Positions 17,551 to 28,811 are shown, counted from the first letter of the stretch. The stretch: DNA of 64,000 nt from Moritella marina ATCC 15381 (GCF_008931805.1 NZ_CP044399.1:2963370-3027369); one strand, 5' to 3'. Notes: generated from the letters alone by a model not told the origin. Numbers and translations are program-made.

Positions 17551-19461
17551 TTATCTAAGTTTAAATTGACCTACGATTGATTTTAGTTGCTCGTTAGCGA
17601 CTGCCACGTTTACTGACTCTTGCGCGGTAGATTGACCATTGATCGCTAACTCTTGCGCCATTTCACGGATCGCCGTCATGTTACGCGTCACTTCCAGCGA
17701 TACACTACTCTGCTCTTCCGCTGCTGTGGCAATTTGCGTGTTTAAATCATTAATTTGCGTAACAGAACTAGCAATATGATCCAAATCTTCCGCTACTGCA
17801 TAAGTACTTTCAGCCGCTTTCTGGCATGTTTCCTGGGTCATATTCATCGCTAGAATTGCAGAACTTGAACCTGCTGTTAAAGCACCCAACGTCTCTTTAA
17901 TTTCCGCCGTACTCACTTGTGTTCTAGCTGCAAGCGCACGCACCTCATCAGCTACAACAGCAAAACCACGCCCTTGCTCGCCCGCTCGCGCCGCTTCAAT
18001 TGCCGCGTTAAGCGCTAGTAGGTTAGTTTGTTCTGCAATAGCACCAATGACATTAAGTACTTTGGTAATGGCTTGGGTATCGTTCTCAATATCTTGAATA
18101 CTTTTTGATGAACTTTCCACATTTTCAACTAACTTAGATACCGTTGTTGTGGTTGTGTTTACCGTTACTTTCGACGTACCTACCTGCTTATTCATGGCAT
18201 CGGTAAATTGCGACGCTTCTTCAGCATTACTGGCAACATCGTTTGCAGTGGCACTCATTTCTTCTACTGCCGCTGCAATTTGGTCAGTTTCAATAGAGTG
18301 TGCTTCCAATACTTGGTTGTTCGTTGTAGTTTGCTGTTCTAACTTGCCAACACTTTCTGAAATATGTTGTGAAGAATTATCAATCTCTAGCATCAGTGTT
18401 TGCAGATTGGCAATGAAAGTATTAATACCCGCGGAAATATCACCGAGATCATCGTTACTATCAATTGGTAAACGGCGTGTTAAATCACCATTACCCTTAG
18501 ATAAATCAGTCACCACTTCTTTCAATGAAATGATCGGACGATAAACAATATTCAATACTGTAATAGTCAAAAATAAACCGACAGCGAGCAGAATAATAGA
18601 AACCACAATCGACGTTTCTAACGCTTCATCAACTTCTGCATAAGCAACTAATTTATCAACACCAATGAATAAATACCAACTTTTGCCATTAACGAGGCTG
18701 ATCTCTTGCGTAAAGGCAAGTTTATCAACGCCACCTAATGTATAAGCCGTGATGTGCGCATGCTCACTTAACATACCGATTTTCACATTACCCATGCCAA
18801 TATCTGAGAAATTAACACCTGTTCTCAATGTTATTGAATTTGATGCTAATGCATTACCATCACTATCCATGATCGCAGTAACAGAGCCAGGATAGTTAAC
18901 ATTTTTAACGGTTTCTTCAAGGATGCTTAAATCAATATCACCCCGTAACACACCATTACCTATGTTACGCACCACTGAAATAATCGGCAGACCAGTGCCT
19001 TTGTCGTTATAAACATCGGAAATATCGAACGTTGACGCATTTTCACCTAAATTATACCAAGGACGTTGACGTGCATCATAACGCGCTGTAATAGCGACGC
19101 CATTAACCCAGCTTGGATCTACTGCTGTGGAATAAGTCACACCGTCATCAAAAGCGAAAAACACACTACCAAAGCCATTGGTTTCTTTTATGAGTCGTGC
19201 GATAGTGACATAATTATCACCTAGACTATTGGACTTATACTTTTGGGTGAGGACATTAAGTGCATCGGTTTTTTCTGTGAACCAATTCTCAATTTTATTG
19301 GCTTCGTAACTGACTAATGAACTCGACAGCAGGTTCACATCGTTGATGGTTTTAGATTTAAGTATGTTATAAGAAATTATATTTGCAACAAGTAAAATAG
19401 CAGTCAGTAAGATGACTACCGACAATATGATGAGTCTTTTGAACCCTAAATTTTTTAACAT
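17551..19461 (-). CDS. Methyl-accepting chemotaxis protein with dCache sensor
   Basis: This 636-residue receptor has an N-terminal TM, a large periplasmic double-Cache-like domain (about 35-275, with [19 protein letters not shown]), a second TM (about 280-305), HAMP, and a signalling domain containing the conserved hairpin tip [23 protein letters not shown] 19461 follows GGAA at good spacing; a TTG five codons upstream is less likely. The RPWY motif is common in Cache domains that bind amino acids or similar small ligands. It lies alone between DUF2955 gene fragments. Confidence 0.92.
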   Translation of the reverse strand: MLKNLGFKRLIILSVVILLTAILLVANIISYNILKSKTINDVNLLSSSLVSYEANKIENWFTEKTDALNVLTQKYKSNSLGDNYVTIARLIKETNGFGSVFFAFDDGVTYSTAVDPSWVNGVAITARYDARQRPWYNLGENASTFDISDVYNDKGTGLPIISVVRNIGNGVLRGDIDLSILEETVKNVNYPGSVTAIMDSDGNALASNSITLRTGVNFSDIGMGNVKIGMLSEHAHITAYTLGGVDKLAFTQEISLVNGKSWYLFIGVDKLVAYAEVDEALETSIVVSIILLAVGLFLTITVLNIVYRPIISLKEVVTDLSKGNGDLTRRLPIDSNDDLGDISAGINTFIANLQTLMLEIDNSSQHISESVGKLEQQTTTNNQVLEAHSIETDQIAAAVEEMSATANDVASNAEEASQFTDAMNKQVGTSKVTVNTTTTTVSKLVENVESSSKSIQDIENDTQAITKVLNVIGAIAEQTNLLALNAAIEAARAGEQGRGFAVVADEVRALAARTQVSTAEIKETLGALTAGSSSAILAMNMTQETCQKAAESTYAVAEDLDHIASSVTQINDLNTQIATAAEEQSSVSLEVTRNMTAIREMAQELAINGQSTAQESVNVAVANEQLKSIVGQFKLR

Positions 19462-19611
19462 TATTTTATTCCACAATTAAATAGTTCAGAGGTTTACCGC
19501 TGAAATAGTTGGACCAGAACAATATCATCTTGTAAATAGAAAAAAAAGTAAGGGTATGTAAGGTGAATACCGATGTTGTGGGAAAGAGTTATTAGTTAAA
19601 AATAAGCCAAT

Positions 19612-19678
19612 TCACTGACCCACAATGTTAACGTAAACTCTTAGCTATCAAAATCAGGATAGCTCATAAAATTAAGCT
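19612..19678 (-). pseudogene. Internal fragment of a DUF2955 gene
   Basis: This stretch repeats 20332-20396 of the neighbouring DUF2955 gene (shared runs such as cactgacccacaatgt, gcgtaaactctt and atagctcataaa) with scattered substitutions. Together with the 3' fragment at 17122-17268 it looks like the rest of a second DUF2955 copy, now split by the chemoreceptor gene. Confidence 0.75.
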
Positions 19679-19695
19679 TCACACCAAGCTCAATG

Positions 19696-20723
19696 TCACA
19701 CTTTAATTACTCTCACTAAAACACAATGTACCAGCCATATTGCCAGCGATGTGAGGATCACGGTAAAGGTGATAGAGCTAAAGCGATAAACAATAGCGAA
19801 GAATGCATCTTGCTGTCCCGGCTGAAAAGTGGTTGTCAGGGGCACGGCTAACGCACTCATCGCCGAGAACCCGAGTCCGCCTTTAACCCCACCTAAAGCC
19901 AATAACCAAGCAAAAAAACCAACCGCGATTGCAAACGCCATCAAAAATAGCAGACCATTGTTAGCCCAACTTGATAAACCTAATTGGATCGCCATACCCG
20001 CCAGACAACCAAGTAATGTGCCACTAATACGAATTTTAGCCGCCGCCATTGCGCCAATAAATGTCATTGGCGTGAGCACAATAAAAATGGACGCTTGCGC
20101 TGAGACTGAATCACTCAAGTCGCCAAACTGAAAGATTAAAAAAGCTAACATGGAGATAGTCCACCCCATGGCTGTTTGTCGTAACATGCCAATATGGTCG
20201 TGCTGCACGGGCACATTCTTGGTTGTGATTTCGCAGGTTCAGGTTCGTGATCTACTTCGTGCCCAGCTTCGAGTGCTGGTTCGCTAAATAAATAATACGC
20301 TAGCCCGCAGATAGGATAGATCGCGAACGCACTGACCCACAATGTCAGCGTAAACTCTTCGTTATCAAAACTTGAATAGCTCATAAAGTTAAGCGCTATA
20401 GAGCCCACCAGCAAGCCAGTAAAACCAAACAGATAACCGCTTGGTTTAGTCATGGCGATACATTTACTCATAAATAAAATAGCCACGGCGACAGTCATTA
20501 ACCACGGATACGGCTGTAAAAATCCGGTAATAAAATTCACTTCTAAACTAACCCAAACAATACCAAGTACCATTTGATTAATTAAGCTGATATTAAAATG
20601 ATCGGCGCGGGCGATAATAAACGTCGGCAGCAATATAGCAAAAAAACCATTCGACCAACCAAACACCATGCTTAACGCTAAGCCAAAAACACAAGCAAAC
20701 CAAAGTCGCATTGTTTTCATCAT
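19696..20723 (-). pseudogene. DUF2955 inner-membrane protein of an HlyD-linked efflux pair, frameshifted
   Basis: Two overlapping frames together make one DUF2955 protein of about 340 residues. The 5' frame (start 20723) covers the first five or so TM helices (WFACVFGLALSMVFGW onward) and runs into unrelated residues after EPAKSQPR. The 3' frame (19696-20214) resumes with VPVQHDHIGML and supplies the rest. The break is near 20215, consistent with loss of one base. No slippery run is seen there, so it is a real mutation or a sequencing error rather than programmed frameshifting. DUF2955 proteins work with HlyD-type adaptors in FusC/AaeB-like export. The adaptor gene lies 77 bp upstream. Confidence 0.8.
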
Positions 20724-20750
20724 GTATTCCCCACTGCACTCAACAGCATT

Positions 20751-20812
20751 AATAAATCGAATGAGTAAATCGAGTTAGTACATCTAATTAATAAATCGAA
20801 TTAGTATATATA
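20751..20812. repeat. Short direct repeats between hlyD-like and DUF2955 genes
   Basis: Three imperfect copies of a 16-bp word similar to TAAATCGAATTAGTA occupy the intergenic gap. No function is evident. Confidence 0.5.
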
Positions 20813-21868
20813 ATGCAGTAAACCTGCGAGCTTTATTTGTAGACTTGCTAATGTTTGCCACCACACATTACCGGCAGGATAAAGCACCACAGTCGCTCGC
20901 GAGCCCACAAACAGCTGTACAGGAATGACCTCTTCACTGACTAAGTTAACCCTAATTCGCTGCGCATCACGCACCCAACGGTTACTCACTTCGACTGATG
21001 TTAACTTACCACTGGCGGTTTGCTGTGCAGACGCGACGCCAAAGTCACGGCTGCCGACGGTGAAATCAAAGACTTGCCCAGGCAGCGCATCATAAGTGAC
21101 ATAAGCCGCGGATGTATTGCTAATAAGCGCAGTGGCTTTTTCACGAAAATCTGCCGCCACCCATAATGAATCACTGGAAATAAACGTCAGCATGGGTTGA
21201 TTCACGATGGCCATCGCCCCTACTTCCAATTGCAGATTGGTGATCACGCCTTTATTCGGCGCAAATATTTGCGTATGAGATAGGTTCAATTGCGCTTCAG
21301 CAAGGTTATTTTTAGCCGCCATCACCAGCGAACTACCACCAACGTCATCGCCTAGCTTGGCCTTGATCACCAATGTTTGCTGTTGATAGGCATGCAGTGT
21401 CGAACCCGCAGCTTGATACCGTGCATAAGCACTGTCTTGCATTGATTTAGAGACGAGATTGTTTTTCGCTAATTTGCCGATACGCTTATATTCGGCAACC
21501 GCATTAGTATAGTTAGCCTTACTACTGGCAGTATTGGCAATGGCTGCTTCAACCTGCGCATACAAGGATTCTTCTTGCTCATAGGCTTGTTGCAGCGCCA
21601 CTTCGGCCTTGTTAACCGCGATAGTGTATTTACTGTCATTAATAGTAAACAACAGCTGACCTTTTTCAACGCTTTGATTATTACGGATCATAACGCCAGT
21701 GATTGGTCCTGATACTTCCGGTGCTAATTGCACCACATAACCATAAACGCGACTCTCAGTGGTTAACGGGGCATATCTATCGGCAACGATGATGTAAGCC
21801 ATAAAAACAATGAACAAGACAATAAGGCGGCGCATCCAATGATGAAAAACGGACTGGGTATGAGACAT
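20801..21868 (-). CDS. HlyD/EmrA-family membrane fusion protein
   Basis: This adaptor is about 355 residues long. One N-terminal TM (LIVLFIVFMAYIIVADRYAP) is followed by a lipoyl/beta-barrel half (VYGYVVQLAPEVSGPITGV), a coiled-coil hairpin (about 95-200), the second lipoyl half (THTQIFAPNKGVITN) and a beta-barrel domain. ATG 21868 follows GGAA; an upstream TTG is unlikely. It is the first gene of the pair with the DUF2955 transporter and is divergent from a LysR regulator, a common layout for inducible export of aromatic acids or drugs. The substrate is unknown. Confidence 0.88.
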   Translation of the reverse strand: MSHTQSVFHHWMRRLIVLFIVFMAYIIVADRYAPLTTESRVYGYVVQLAPEVSGPITGVMIRNNQSVEKGQLLFTINDSKYTIAVNKAEVALQQAYEQEESLYAQVEAAIANTASSKANYTNAVAEYKRIGKLAKNNLVSKSMQDSAYARYQAAGSTLHAYQQQTLVIKAKLGDDVGGSSLVMAAKNNLAEAQLNLSHTQIFAPNKGVITNLQLEVGAMAIVNQPMLTFISSDSLWVAADFREKATALISNTSAAYVTYDALPGQVFDFTVGSRDFGVASAQQTASGKLTSVEVSNRWVRDAQRIRVNLVSEEVIPVQLFVGSRATVVLYPAGNVWWQTLASLQIKLAGLLHYIY

Positions 21869-22011
21869 ATAAATTTCCGATAACAAATAAAACAGTGCGG
21901 ATTATAGAAATATTCCACTTGATTAAATACTATGATTAAATCACCATTTGCGTCCTATAAATAGGACGCCGTATTCTTACATACTAAATAATTGAATAAT
22001 TAGGACCAATA

Positions 22012-22881
22012 ATGAAAGCATCGATGGATGACCTGTACTTATTTATATTAACGGTAAGACATGGCGGTATTAGCGCTGCGGCACAGGCCCATGGACTGCA
22101 GCGCTCCAAGGTCAGTCGTCGCCTGCAAGAGTTAGAGAAAGCGCTGGGTTGCCAGTTGCTTATTCGCACCACCCGACAAATAGAACTCACCGAACATGGG
22201 CGTTTGTTGTATCAACACATTAACCAGCCATTAAGCGATGTAAACCAAGCTATCTCGCTGCTTAAAAATCAACAACAAAGCCTGCAAGGGGTATTACGCA
22301 TTGCCGTACCTGCAGCGTTTATTGCTTCAACCTTGTTTGCTGAATTGCTCGATGATTATGCGCGCCAATTTCCAGATATCACCTTAGAAATTATTCACCG
22401 TCATGAAAGTATCGATTTAAAACGTGAAAACGTCGATCTGCAACTGCTGCCCGATGTCGTAGACATCATTAATGAAGACTATGTGCAGCAAGTGTTTTTT
22501 CCGTCTAAAAAAGGGCTATTTTGTTCACCACACTACCTGCTTAATCACCCGCGGCCAGAATCTGTGAACGCTCTGTTTGAGCATGCGATTTTAACCAGTA
22601 GCTATGATTCTAGTATCTTGCCAGAAGGGTTAACGATACGGTTAATATCTGAAGATTTGGGGTTAGTAAATAAGATGGCACAATCAGGCCATGGCATTGC
22701 CTTACTGCCGATGATTTTAGTACGACAGCAATTGCAGCAAGGTCAGCTAATACATCTGCTACCAGATATTTACCAGTCCGAAATAGCCATGACGTTAGTG
22801 TATTCATCACGCCAGTTTTTGCCCGAGAAAACCCGCAGTATGATCAACTTGCTGCGCGATAAATTTTTAAATCATCACTGA
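22012..22881 (+). CDS. LysR-family regulator, probably of the HlyD/DUF2955 pair
   Basis: This 289-residue regulator has an N-terminal winged HTH (about 5-62, GGISAAAQAHGLQRSKVSRR) and a LysR substrate-binding domain (about 90-285). The start is the ATG at 22012. The 143-bp divergent gap to the hlyD-like gene is the obvious operator region. The inducer is unknown. Confidence 0.88.
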   Translation: MKASMDDLYLFILTVRHGGISAAAQAHGLQRSKVSRRLQELEKALGCQLLIRTTRQIELTEHGRLLYQHINQPLSDVNQAISLLKNQQQSLQGVLRIAVPAAFIASTLFAELLDDYARQFPDITLEIIHRHESIDLKRENVDLQLLPDVVDIINEDYVQQVFFPSKKGLFCSPHYLLNHPRPESVNALFEHAILTSSYDSSILPEGLTIRLISEDLGLVNKMAQSGHGIALLPMILVRQQLQQGQLIHLLPDIYQSEIAMTLVYSSRQFLPEKTRSMINLLRDKFLNHH

Positions 22882-22944
22882 TATCAGGCTTATCAGTCAC
22901 AGATTGTTAGTCACCAAATCATATCGATTGTAAAAATGCCCCAT

Positions 22945-22985
22945 AAAAAAATCCAGTAGCAAAATTAATTGCACACTGGATTTTT
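22945..22985. terminator. Bidirectional terminator
   Basis: Inverted repeat AATCCAGT / ACTGGATT with flanking A6 and T5 runs and a loop of about 17 nt. It separates the convergent LysR and chemoreceptor genes. Confidence 0.75.
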
Positions 22986-23030
22986 AGTTTATCACCGACT
23001 AACCATCTTGTAATATCTTACTGATAAAGA

Positions 23031-24653
23031 TTATTTCACTTGGAATTTATTTAACCAGCTAGCTAAATCAGCGGTTAATCGCACCAAGCTTTGCGAACTT
23101 TCAGCACCATCTGATACCGTTGTTGATAACTGGCAACTGCTCTGCTCAATCATATTGACCTGCATAGCAATGTCTTCACCCACCACTTTTTGTTGTTCGG
23201 CTGCAGTGGCGATCTCATGGCTCATCGATGATATCGTCTCTAGCGCGGTAACGATTTGCGCTAACGCTGCCGATGCATGTTGTGACTCTGTGACCGTACT
23301 AGCGCTAGTATCAGCACAAATATCCATTGTTGAAATCGCATTACGCGAGCCAGTTTGTAGGTTCGTCACCATTTGCTGAATTTCTTTCGTGCAATTTTGG
23401 GTACGCCCGGCGAGATTACGCACTTCATCAGCAACTACCGCAAAACCACGCCCCTGTTCACCAGCACGCGCCGCTTCAATCGCCGCATTTAAAGCTAGCA
23501 AATTAGTCTGCTCAGCAATATCACCAATCACATCTAAGATTTTGGTAATGTTATTCACATCACTATCTAATGAAGATACCGCAGAACTTGCCGTGTGTAA
23601 CTGATCAGCAAGACCTTGGATATTATTCACCGTCGAATCAATTAAATTATGGGTATCAACACTTTGTTTATCCGCATCCAAGGTATTCTGCGCAGTGGCT
23701 TGAGCAGAATCTGCCACACCATTAGCCGACTCAGCCATTTCGGTCATTGCCGTAGCGATCATTACCGTTGACTGTCGTTGTGTTTCAGTCAGTTCACTCA
23801 TTTGTTTAGCGCGAGCGTCGACATTATGCAATTCTGAGCTTAATGCATTCATCGCATTACCAAGATGCTGAACCAACTCACCCAAAGACATACTCATTGT
23901 TTGTACTGCACCATAAATACTGTCTCTTGGTGCTGACTCATTAAATGATGTACTGATTTTACCATCGGCAACGGCCTGTATCGCCGCTAATACATCACTC
24001 GGCTCACCACCAATGATCGCGGTCATACGCTTAATAGACGTCAACAACAGCCCAAATATAATGCTCGCAATAACAAAACATAGACCAAACTGCCATTGAG
24101 CACTTGACCAAAAACGCGCATTGACTTCATTTTCACCGATACCGGTTCCCACGATCCAACCCCAACGCACGGTTCTTTCCGCAATAGAGTGTTTTTCTTC
24201 AATCGAACCATCAGGCAATCTTTGCGTCCAAGTGTATTCAGCAAGCTTGTTACCTTGACGATTCACTGCATTTTGTAATATCTGTCCTACACTTTTACCT
24301 GCACTGTCTTTAAAATCATTAAAGCTAGTACCGTGCAATTGTGGATCCAGAGGCGCTGCAATAAACATTAAGTTTTCATCTGCGACGTACACATATTCAT
24401 TATCTTTATAAATATTATTTTGCAATACACGGATGGCAATACCTTTAGCTTGCGCTTCTTCTAACTCGCCAGCTGATACCATCTTTTCCATTTCACTAAT
24501 AAAATTATAAGTCGTTTGAAAAACTTCAGTTACGCGTGATTTATTATCCGCAGAACTTGATGCTTTAAGCGTCCACAGACCCACAGCAGTAATAGCGACA
24601 AGTGCTGATAATATGATGCCAGCAAGCAAATATGATTGGGTTTTTAAATTCAT
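23031..24653 (-). CDS. Methyl-accepting chemotaxis protein with single Cache domain
   Basis: This receptor has 540 residues. TM1 is at about 8-28 and a periplasmic sCache_2-like domain at about 30-185 ([25 protein letters not shown]). TM2 is at 188-208, followed by HAMP-like sequence and the signalling tip [20 protein letters not shown]. sCache_2 domains in other receptors bind small organic acids. ATG 24653 has AGAAG upstream; a GTG at 24662 is the alternative. It is a single-gene unit. Confidence 0.92.
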   Translation of the reverse strand: MNLKTQSYLLAGIILSALVAITAVGLWTLKASSSADNKSRVTEVFQTTYNFISEMEKMVSAGELEEAQAKGIAIRVLQNNIYKDNEYVYVADENLMFIAAPLDPQLHGTSFNDFKDSAGKSVGQILQNAVNRQGNKLAEYTWTQRLPDGSIEEKHSIAERTVRWGWIVGTGIGENEVNARFWSSAQWQFGLCFVIASIIFGLLLTSIKRMTAIIGGEPSDVLAAIQAVADGKISTSFNESAPRDSIYGAVQTMSMSLGELVQHLGNAMNALSSELHNVDARAKQMSELTETQRQSTVMIATAMTEMAESANGVADSAQATAQNTLDADKQSVDTHNLIDSTVNNIQGLADQLHTASSAVSSLDSDVNNITKILDVIGDIAEQTNLLALNAAIEAARAGEQGRGFAVVADEVRNLAGRTQNCTKEIQQMVTNLQTGSRNAISTMDICADTSASTVTESQHASAALAQIVTALETISSMSHEIATAAEQQKVVGEDIAMQVNMIEQSSCQLSTTVSDGAESSQSLVRLTADLASWLNKFQVK

Positions 24654-25085
24654 TAACAGCACTTCTATAAAAATTATGGGATATAAGTATATCGTCAGGA
24701 TCGAAGATAACTTTATTATGATTTGAAATTAAAGCACATGTTAGATATTTTTTTATACGAACCGATCAATTTAAACGACCAAAAGTAATCACAAATGAGT
24801 AATTTAAAGCGTAAGATCACATATTTAGTGACATCACACAAATAACATTCGTTTTATTACTAACATTTTAGCGGGCATATCAGCACTGGCAGTGAATACC
24901 GTGATGGCCAATGTGAAAAACATGACAGGTAACAGACGATGAGTCATACAACTCACAAACACATAAATAATACTTAATGTATATATCCCGTCCTTCAGCA
25001 TAATGTTACTAATAGCATTTATCCCCGATCAAGCGGGGTCATCAGTTGTATAACAAAACAGGCATCACGCACCTTAAAGGATCCC
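24654..25085. other. 432-bp intergenic region
   Basis: This is the shared promoter region of the minus-strand chemoreceptor and the plus-strand GGDEF-EAL gene. The only coding-like content is a 37-codon minus-strand frame (24834-24947) that reads as a signal peptide (VMFFTLAITVFTASA) with almost nothing after it. It could be the stub of a lost secreted protein. Confidence 0.5.
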
Positions 25086-27719
25086 ATGTTAAAAAAATTA
25101 AAGGCATCTATCGTTATACAGCTTATCTTTGTCGTGTCTATCGCATTATCTGCAATTACTATTTATTCTATTTACAGTTACCAGCATCAGAAAGCACGTT
25201 TAGCCATTCAAAACTTATCGCATATTTATGTCAATCTAATTGAGAGCACAATCAACCAAGCATTATCAGCGACATTTCCACTGGCTGCTATGGTCAAAAA
25301 ACAACAAATTAGTGCCGATCAATTCAGCCAGTTTGCGACTGAAATGCTCCCCTTCTATCCTAATATCGCCGCGCTGCAACTCGCCCCAGGCGGTATTATT
25401 CGCTATACAGCCCCCTTAGCAGGCAACGAAAAAGCCATAGGACATAACTTACTCACAGCGCCAAATAGAAACAAAGAATCTGTCGCCACCAAAAATAGCG
25501 GTAAATTAACCTTGGCAGGCCCCTTTGATTTAGTACAAGGTGGCTATGGCGCAGCGGGGCGTTTACCAATATATTTAGACCGCCCCAACGGTGAAGCCTA
25601 TTTCTGGGGCTTCGCGACGGTATTACTGCGCTTTCCTCAAGTCTTGGCACCAGTAAAATTATCCGCTTTAGTCGATGCTGGATTATCCTATGAATTATCC
25701 CGTGTCCACCCCGATACCGCAGAAACACAAGTTTTAACAAGATCACCGACAGCACTATCAGCAGATCCGATTATCAATAAAATCAACATTGCCAACGTGA
25801 CTTGGACGTTAAAAGTATCTAACAATAAAGCTGGTGCTCATTATATTTCGATTTTAATGATGTCGCTGCTGGGCATCGTTTTGACAATACTCGTCACCTT
25901 TTCTGCCATCTCAATATTGCGGATAAGAGACGACAAAGCAGGCCTTAAAAACATTGTCACAGCGCGAACCAAAGAATTAGACGATAATTTAAAACGTTTA
26001 AATCTCGCCTTAACCTCTGCCGGTCAAATCTGGTTTGAACTTAACGTACAAAGTGGTGACATTTCATTTGGTGGTCAAACCGGAAAAATGGCAGGCTATG
26101 CAGCAGCCGACATGAAAACGACATTACAGTTCTGGTTACAAAGCATTCATCCCGATGACCTTGAGTCTGCCTCAAAGAAATATCAACAATCTTTGCTCAA
26201 GGGCGTCCCATTTGAATTAGAATATAGAAGAAAAAGTAAAGATGGCCATTGGTTATGGATCCAAACCATCGGCGAATTCACCGCATGGGATGAGCAACAG
26301 AAACCACTCTGGTGCACAGGTGTACACACCGATATATCACAGCGTAAGCAACAGCAGCAAAAATTAGAATTAATGGCGCATTACGACATACTCACCAAAT
26401 TACCCAATCGCTCATTACTGGCAGAGCGTTTTAAATTAGGGACCGTTCATAGCCAGCAATCTGGCAGTATGCTCGCTGTCTGTTTTCTTGATTTGGACAA
26501 TTTCAAACCCGTTAATGATAGTTATGGTCATGATATTGGCGATCAATTACTTATCGAGGTAGCGCAACGTCTAAGTATCAATATTGATGTTCAAGATACC
26601 GCGTCACGCCAAGGTGGAGATGAATTTGTCTTATTATTAGAAGACATAAAATCTCTGGACCATTGCAAAGAAATATTAGCACGCATTAATAACGCGCTTG
26701 CCCAGCCTTATCTTATTGCCGGGTATACATTTAATATCAGCGCATCGATAGGCGTTACCCTGTATCCAGATAATAATGCGGATTTAGATACCTTATTGCG
26801 TCACGCTGATTACTCGATGTACCAAGCCAAACTCGCCGGTAAAAATCGAATTCATTTGTTTAACCCAGAACAATACAAACAAAAAACTCAAAAAAACCAG
26901 CTGCTTGATGAAATTGAGCAAGCCTTATCTAATAACGAGTTTACGTTATATTACCAACCAAAAATAAATATGAAGACCGGCGAAGTGTATGGTGCTGAAG
27001 CCTTAATCCGGTGGTTACACCCTGAAAAAGGCTTGATCCCCCCATTGGATTTTTTACCCATTATAGAAGGGTCTGCGCTAGAAATTAAGGTCGGTGACTG
27101 GGTCATCAATCAAGCACTACAACAAGCCGTTACATGGCAAAAACAAGGTATCTTTATTGAAGTCAGTGTCAATATCGCTTGTTATCATTTGATCTCGGCC
27201 ACCTTTTTAGCTCAATTGAAAAATGCATTAGCCAGCTATCCCCACTTTAATGCTAAATACTTACAATTAGAAATATTAGAAAGCGGTGCGCTGACAGACC
27301 TCGATACCATGCGCGGCATTCTCAATACTTGCCGCAATGAGTTTGGCGTTAACATCGCACTGGATGATTTTGGTACTGGCTATTCATCACTGACTCATCT
27401 CAAAGACTTACCTGCAAACACCATTAAAATAGATCAGAGTTTTGTCAAAAACATGCTCGAGGAATCTGATGACTATGCCATCATCAATGGCGTACTCGCA
27501 CTCGCGGGATCGTTTAATCGAGACGTAATTGCCGAAGGTGTTGAAACAACAGAACACGGTTTAATGCTAATCGAAATGGGGTGTTATGCTGGCCAGGGTT
27601 ATGGCATTGCACGGCCGATGCCAGCTGCTGCGCTGCCAAACTGGTTACACAGCTATATCCCCAATCAACAATGGTTAGACAGCGGTAATATAGTGCGTCA
27701 ATCTAAAATTTATTCATAA
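25086..27719 (+). CDS. CHASE-PAS-GGDEF-EAL c-di-GMP enzyme
   Basis: The protein has 877 residues. TM1 is at about 7-28, then a periplasmic CHASE-like domain (about 40-240) and TM2 (about 255-280). A PAS domain with PAC (about 300-430) contains HWLWIQTIGEF. The GGDEF domain (about 440-600) has an intact GGDEF near residue 510 and FLDLDNFKPVNDSYGHD. The EAL domain starts near 638 (GAEALIRW) with complete LDDFGTGYSSL and AEGVE motifs. Both activities could be present. ATG 25086 follows AAGGATCCC. It is monocistronic as far as can be seen, with a small unknown gene 65 bp downstream. Confidence 0.93.
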   Translation: MLKKLKASIVIQLIFVVSIALSAITIYSIYSYQHQKARLAIQNLSHIYVNLIESTINQALSATFPLAAMVKKQQISADQFSQFATEMLPFYPNIAALQLAPGGIIRYTAPLAGNEKAIGHNLLTAPNRNKESVATKNSGKLTLAGPFDLVQGGYGAAGRLPIYLDRPNGEAYFWGFATVLLRFPQVLAPVKLSALVDAGLSYELSRVHPDTAETQVLTRSPTALSADPIINKINIANVTWTLKVSNNKAGAHYISILMMSLLGIVLTILVTFSAISILRIRDDKAGLKNIVTARTKELDDNLKRLNLALTSAGQIWFELNVQSGDISFGGQTGKMAGYAAADMKTTLQFWLQSIHPDDLESASKKYQQSLLKGVPFELEYRRKSKDGHWLWIQTIGEFTAWDEQQKPLWCTGVHTDISQRKQQQQKLELMAHYDILTKLPNRSLLAERFKLGTVHSQQSGSMLAVCFLDLDNFKPVNDSYGHDIGDQLLIEVAQRLSINIDVQDTASRQGGDEFVLLLEDIKSLDHCKEILARINNALAQPYLIAGYTFNISASIGVTLYPDNNADLDTLLRHADYSMYQAKLAGKNRIHLFNPEQYKQKTQKNQLLDEIEQALSNNEFTLYYQPKINMKTGEVYGAEALIRWLHPEKGLIPPLDFLPIIEGSALEIKVGDWVINQALQQAVTWQKQGIFIEVSVNIACYHLISATFLAQLKNALASYPHFNAKYLQLEILESGALTDLDTMRGILNTCRNEFGVNIALDDFGTGYSSLTHLKDLPANTIKIDQSFVKNMLEESDDYAIINGVLALAGSFNRDVIAEGVETTEHGLMLIEMGCYAGQGYGIARPMPAAALPNWLHSYIPNQQWLDSGNIVRQSKIYS

Positions 27720-27784
27720 TAAGCTCAGTAATAAAAATTATTTTACTGTAGTATATTTAGGTCTTTCTTATATGAGCGCTTTCA

Positions 27785-28087
27785 ATGTCAAATACCTGTC
27801 AAAATCAGTCAACTGCTAACATTTCTATCGCACAATTAACACAATCACTCGATGCCATGCACATTGCCCAATTAACGTCATTTGCTTATGGCTTACCACC
27901 ACTGTACTTTTGCCGCGAATATTTAGAGCAAGACGAGCAGACCGCGATTGGCCATTGTCTACAACGCCTAGAAAATGGCATAAATGAGCACGCATTCACA
28001 TTAGATAAACTGACCGTATTATTAGCCGAAAAAGATTACTACGACGACTATGAAGCGCGTCTACGTTTAGGTCCTGAGCTAACGTAA
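27785..28087 (+). CDS. Small conserved-looking hypothetical protein
   Basis: This is a 100-residue acidic soluble protein with no signal peptide, two cysteines and a leucine-rich helical character (IAQLTQSLDAMHIAQLTSF). I do not recognise the family. It follows the GGDEF-EAL gene and ends before a clear terminator. Coding use resembles its neighbours, supporting a real gene. Confidence 0.6.
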   Translation: MSNTCQNQSTANISIAQLTQSLDAMHIAQLTSFAYGLPPLYFCREYLEQDEQTAIGHCLQRLENGINEHAFTLDKLTVLLAEKDYYDDYEARLRLGPELT

Positions 28088-28138
28088 TTAGCCATCTACA
28101 CATTAAGCTTTGTTCGGCTTGAGTGGAAAAATATGATT

Positions 28139-28167
28139 AAAAAAGGCTATCAACTGATAGCCATTTT
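28139..28167. terminator. Bidirectional terminator
   Basis: Stem GGCTATC / GATAGCC with a 4-nt loop is flanked by A8 and T5. It lies between the convergent small gene and the marC-like gene. Confidence 0.8.
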
Positions 28168-28193
28168 TACATGCTTACGACCAGTATGACTGA

Positions 28194-28811
28194 TTAGCTT
28201 ATCGTTCTCATCACTTCCGTTACGCCACCAATCAACATTTGCATGCCAATAACAGCCAAAATCAGTCCCATCAGGCGGGTCACAATACTAAGACCACTCT
28301 CACCGATTGCCGCTATAATCTTTGACGAAAAAATAAAACACACAAAAGTAATCAGACATAGCACCGCAAATGCAGCTACCGTAATAATAATTTCACTCCA
28401 GCCACCAGCTGACGAATAATTCATTGCTGTCGCGATTGTGCCTGGGCCTGCAAGCAAGGGAACGGCGAGTGGAGAGACTGCAATATCCGAGTCATCACTT
28501 TCCTCTGCCGTATGTAACTTCGAGCTTTTTCCTTGCAGCATATGATAACCGACCAGAAATACCAGAATACCGCCTGTGATACGTAATGCCGGAAGTGTAA
28601 TACCAAAAAGATGAAAGATTGATTTACCCAAAATAGAAAATAAGACGATAATAACAAACGTGATCGTGAGCGATTTAATCGCCACCTTCATTTGTTTCGC
28701 TTTCCCCATCGACCCTGTTAGACCAGCAAATACAGTGGTATTTGCAATTGGATTCATGATTGCAAAAAAGGCCATAAACACGGTCAAAGCATGTTCAAGT
28801 AATTGACTCAT
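28194..28811 (-). CDS. MarC-family integral membrane protein
   Basis: This 205-residue protein has about six TM helices and the MarC/YchE family signatures FFAIMNPIANTTVF and PLAVPLLAGPGTIATAM. The family's transport function is not established; the old link to multiple antibiotic resistance has not held up. It appears to be a single-gene unit. Confidence 0.9.
   Translation of the reverse strand: MSQLLEHALTVFMAFFAIMNPIANTTVFAGLTGSMGKAKQMKVAIKSLTITFVIIVLFSILGKSIFHLFGITLPALRITGGILVFLVGYHMLQGKSSKLHTAEESDDSDIAVSPLAVPLLAGPGTIATAMNYSSAGGWSEIIITVAAFAVLCLITFVCFIFSSKIIAAIGESGLSIVTRLMGLILAVIGMQMLIGGVTEVMRTIS

Noticed and set aside
20140-20260. Programmed frameshift in the DUF2955 gene
   Set aside because: No slippery heptamer or downstream structure at the junction.
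24834-24947. Signal-peptide-only small gene
   Set aside because: No mature domain and a weak ribosome site; kept only as a note on the intergenic region.
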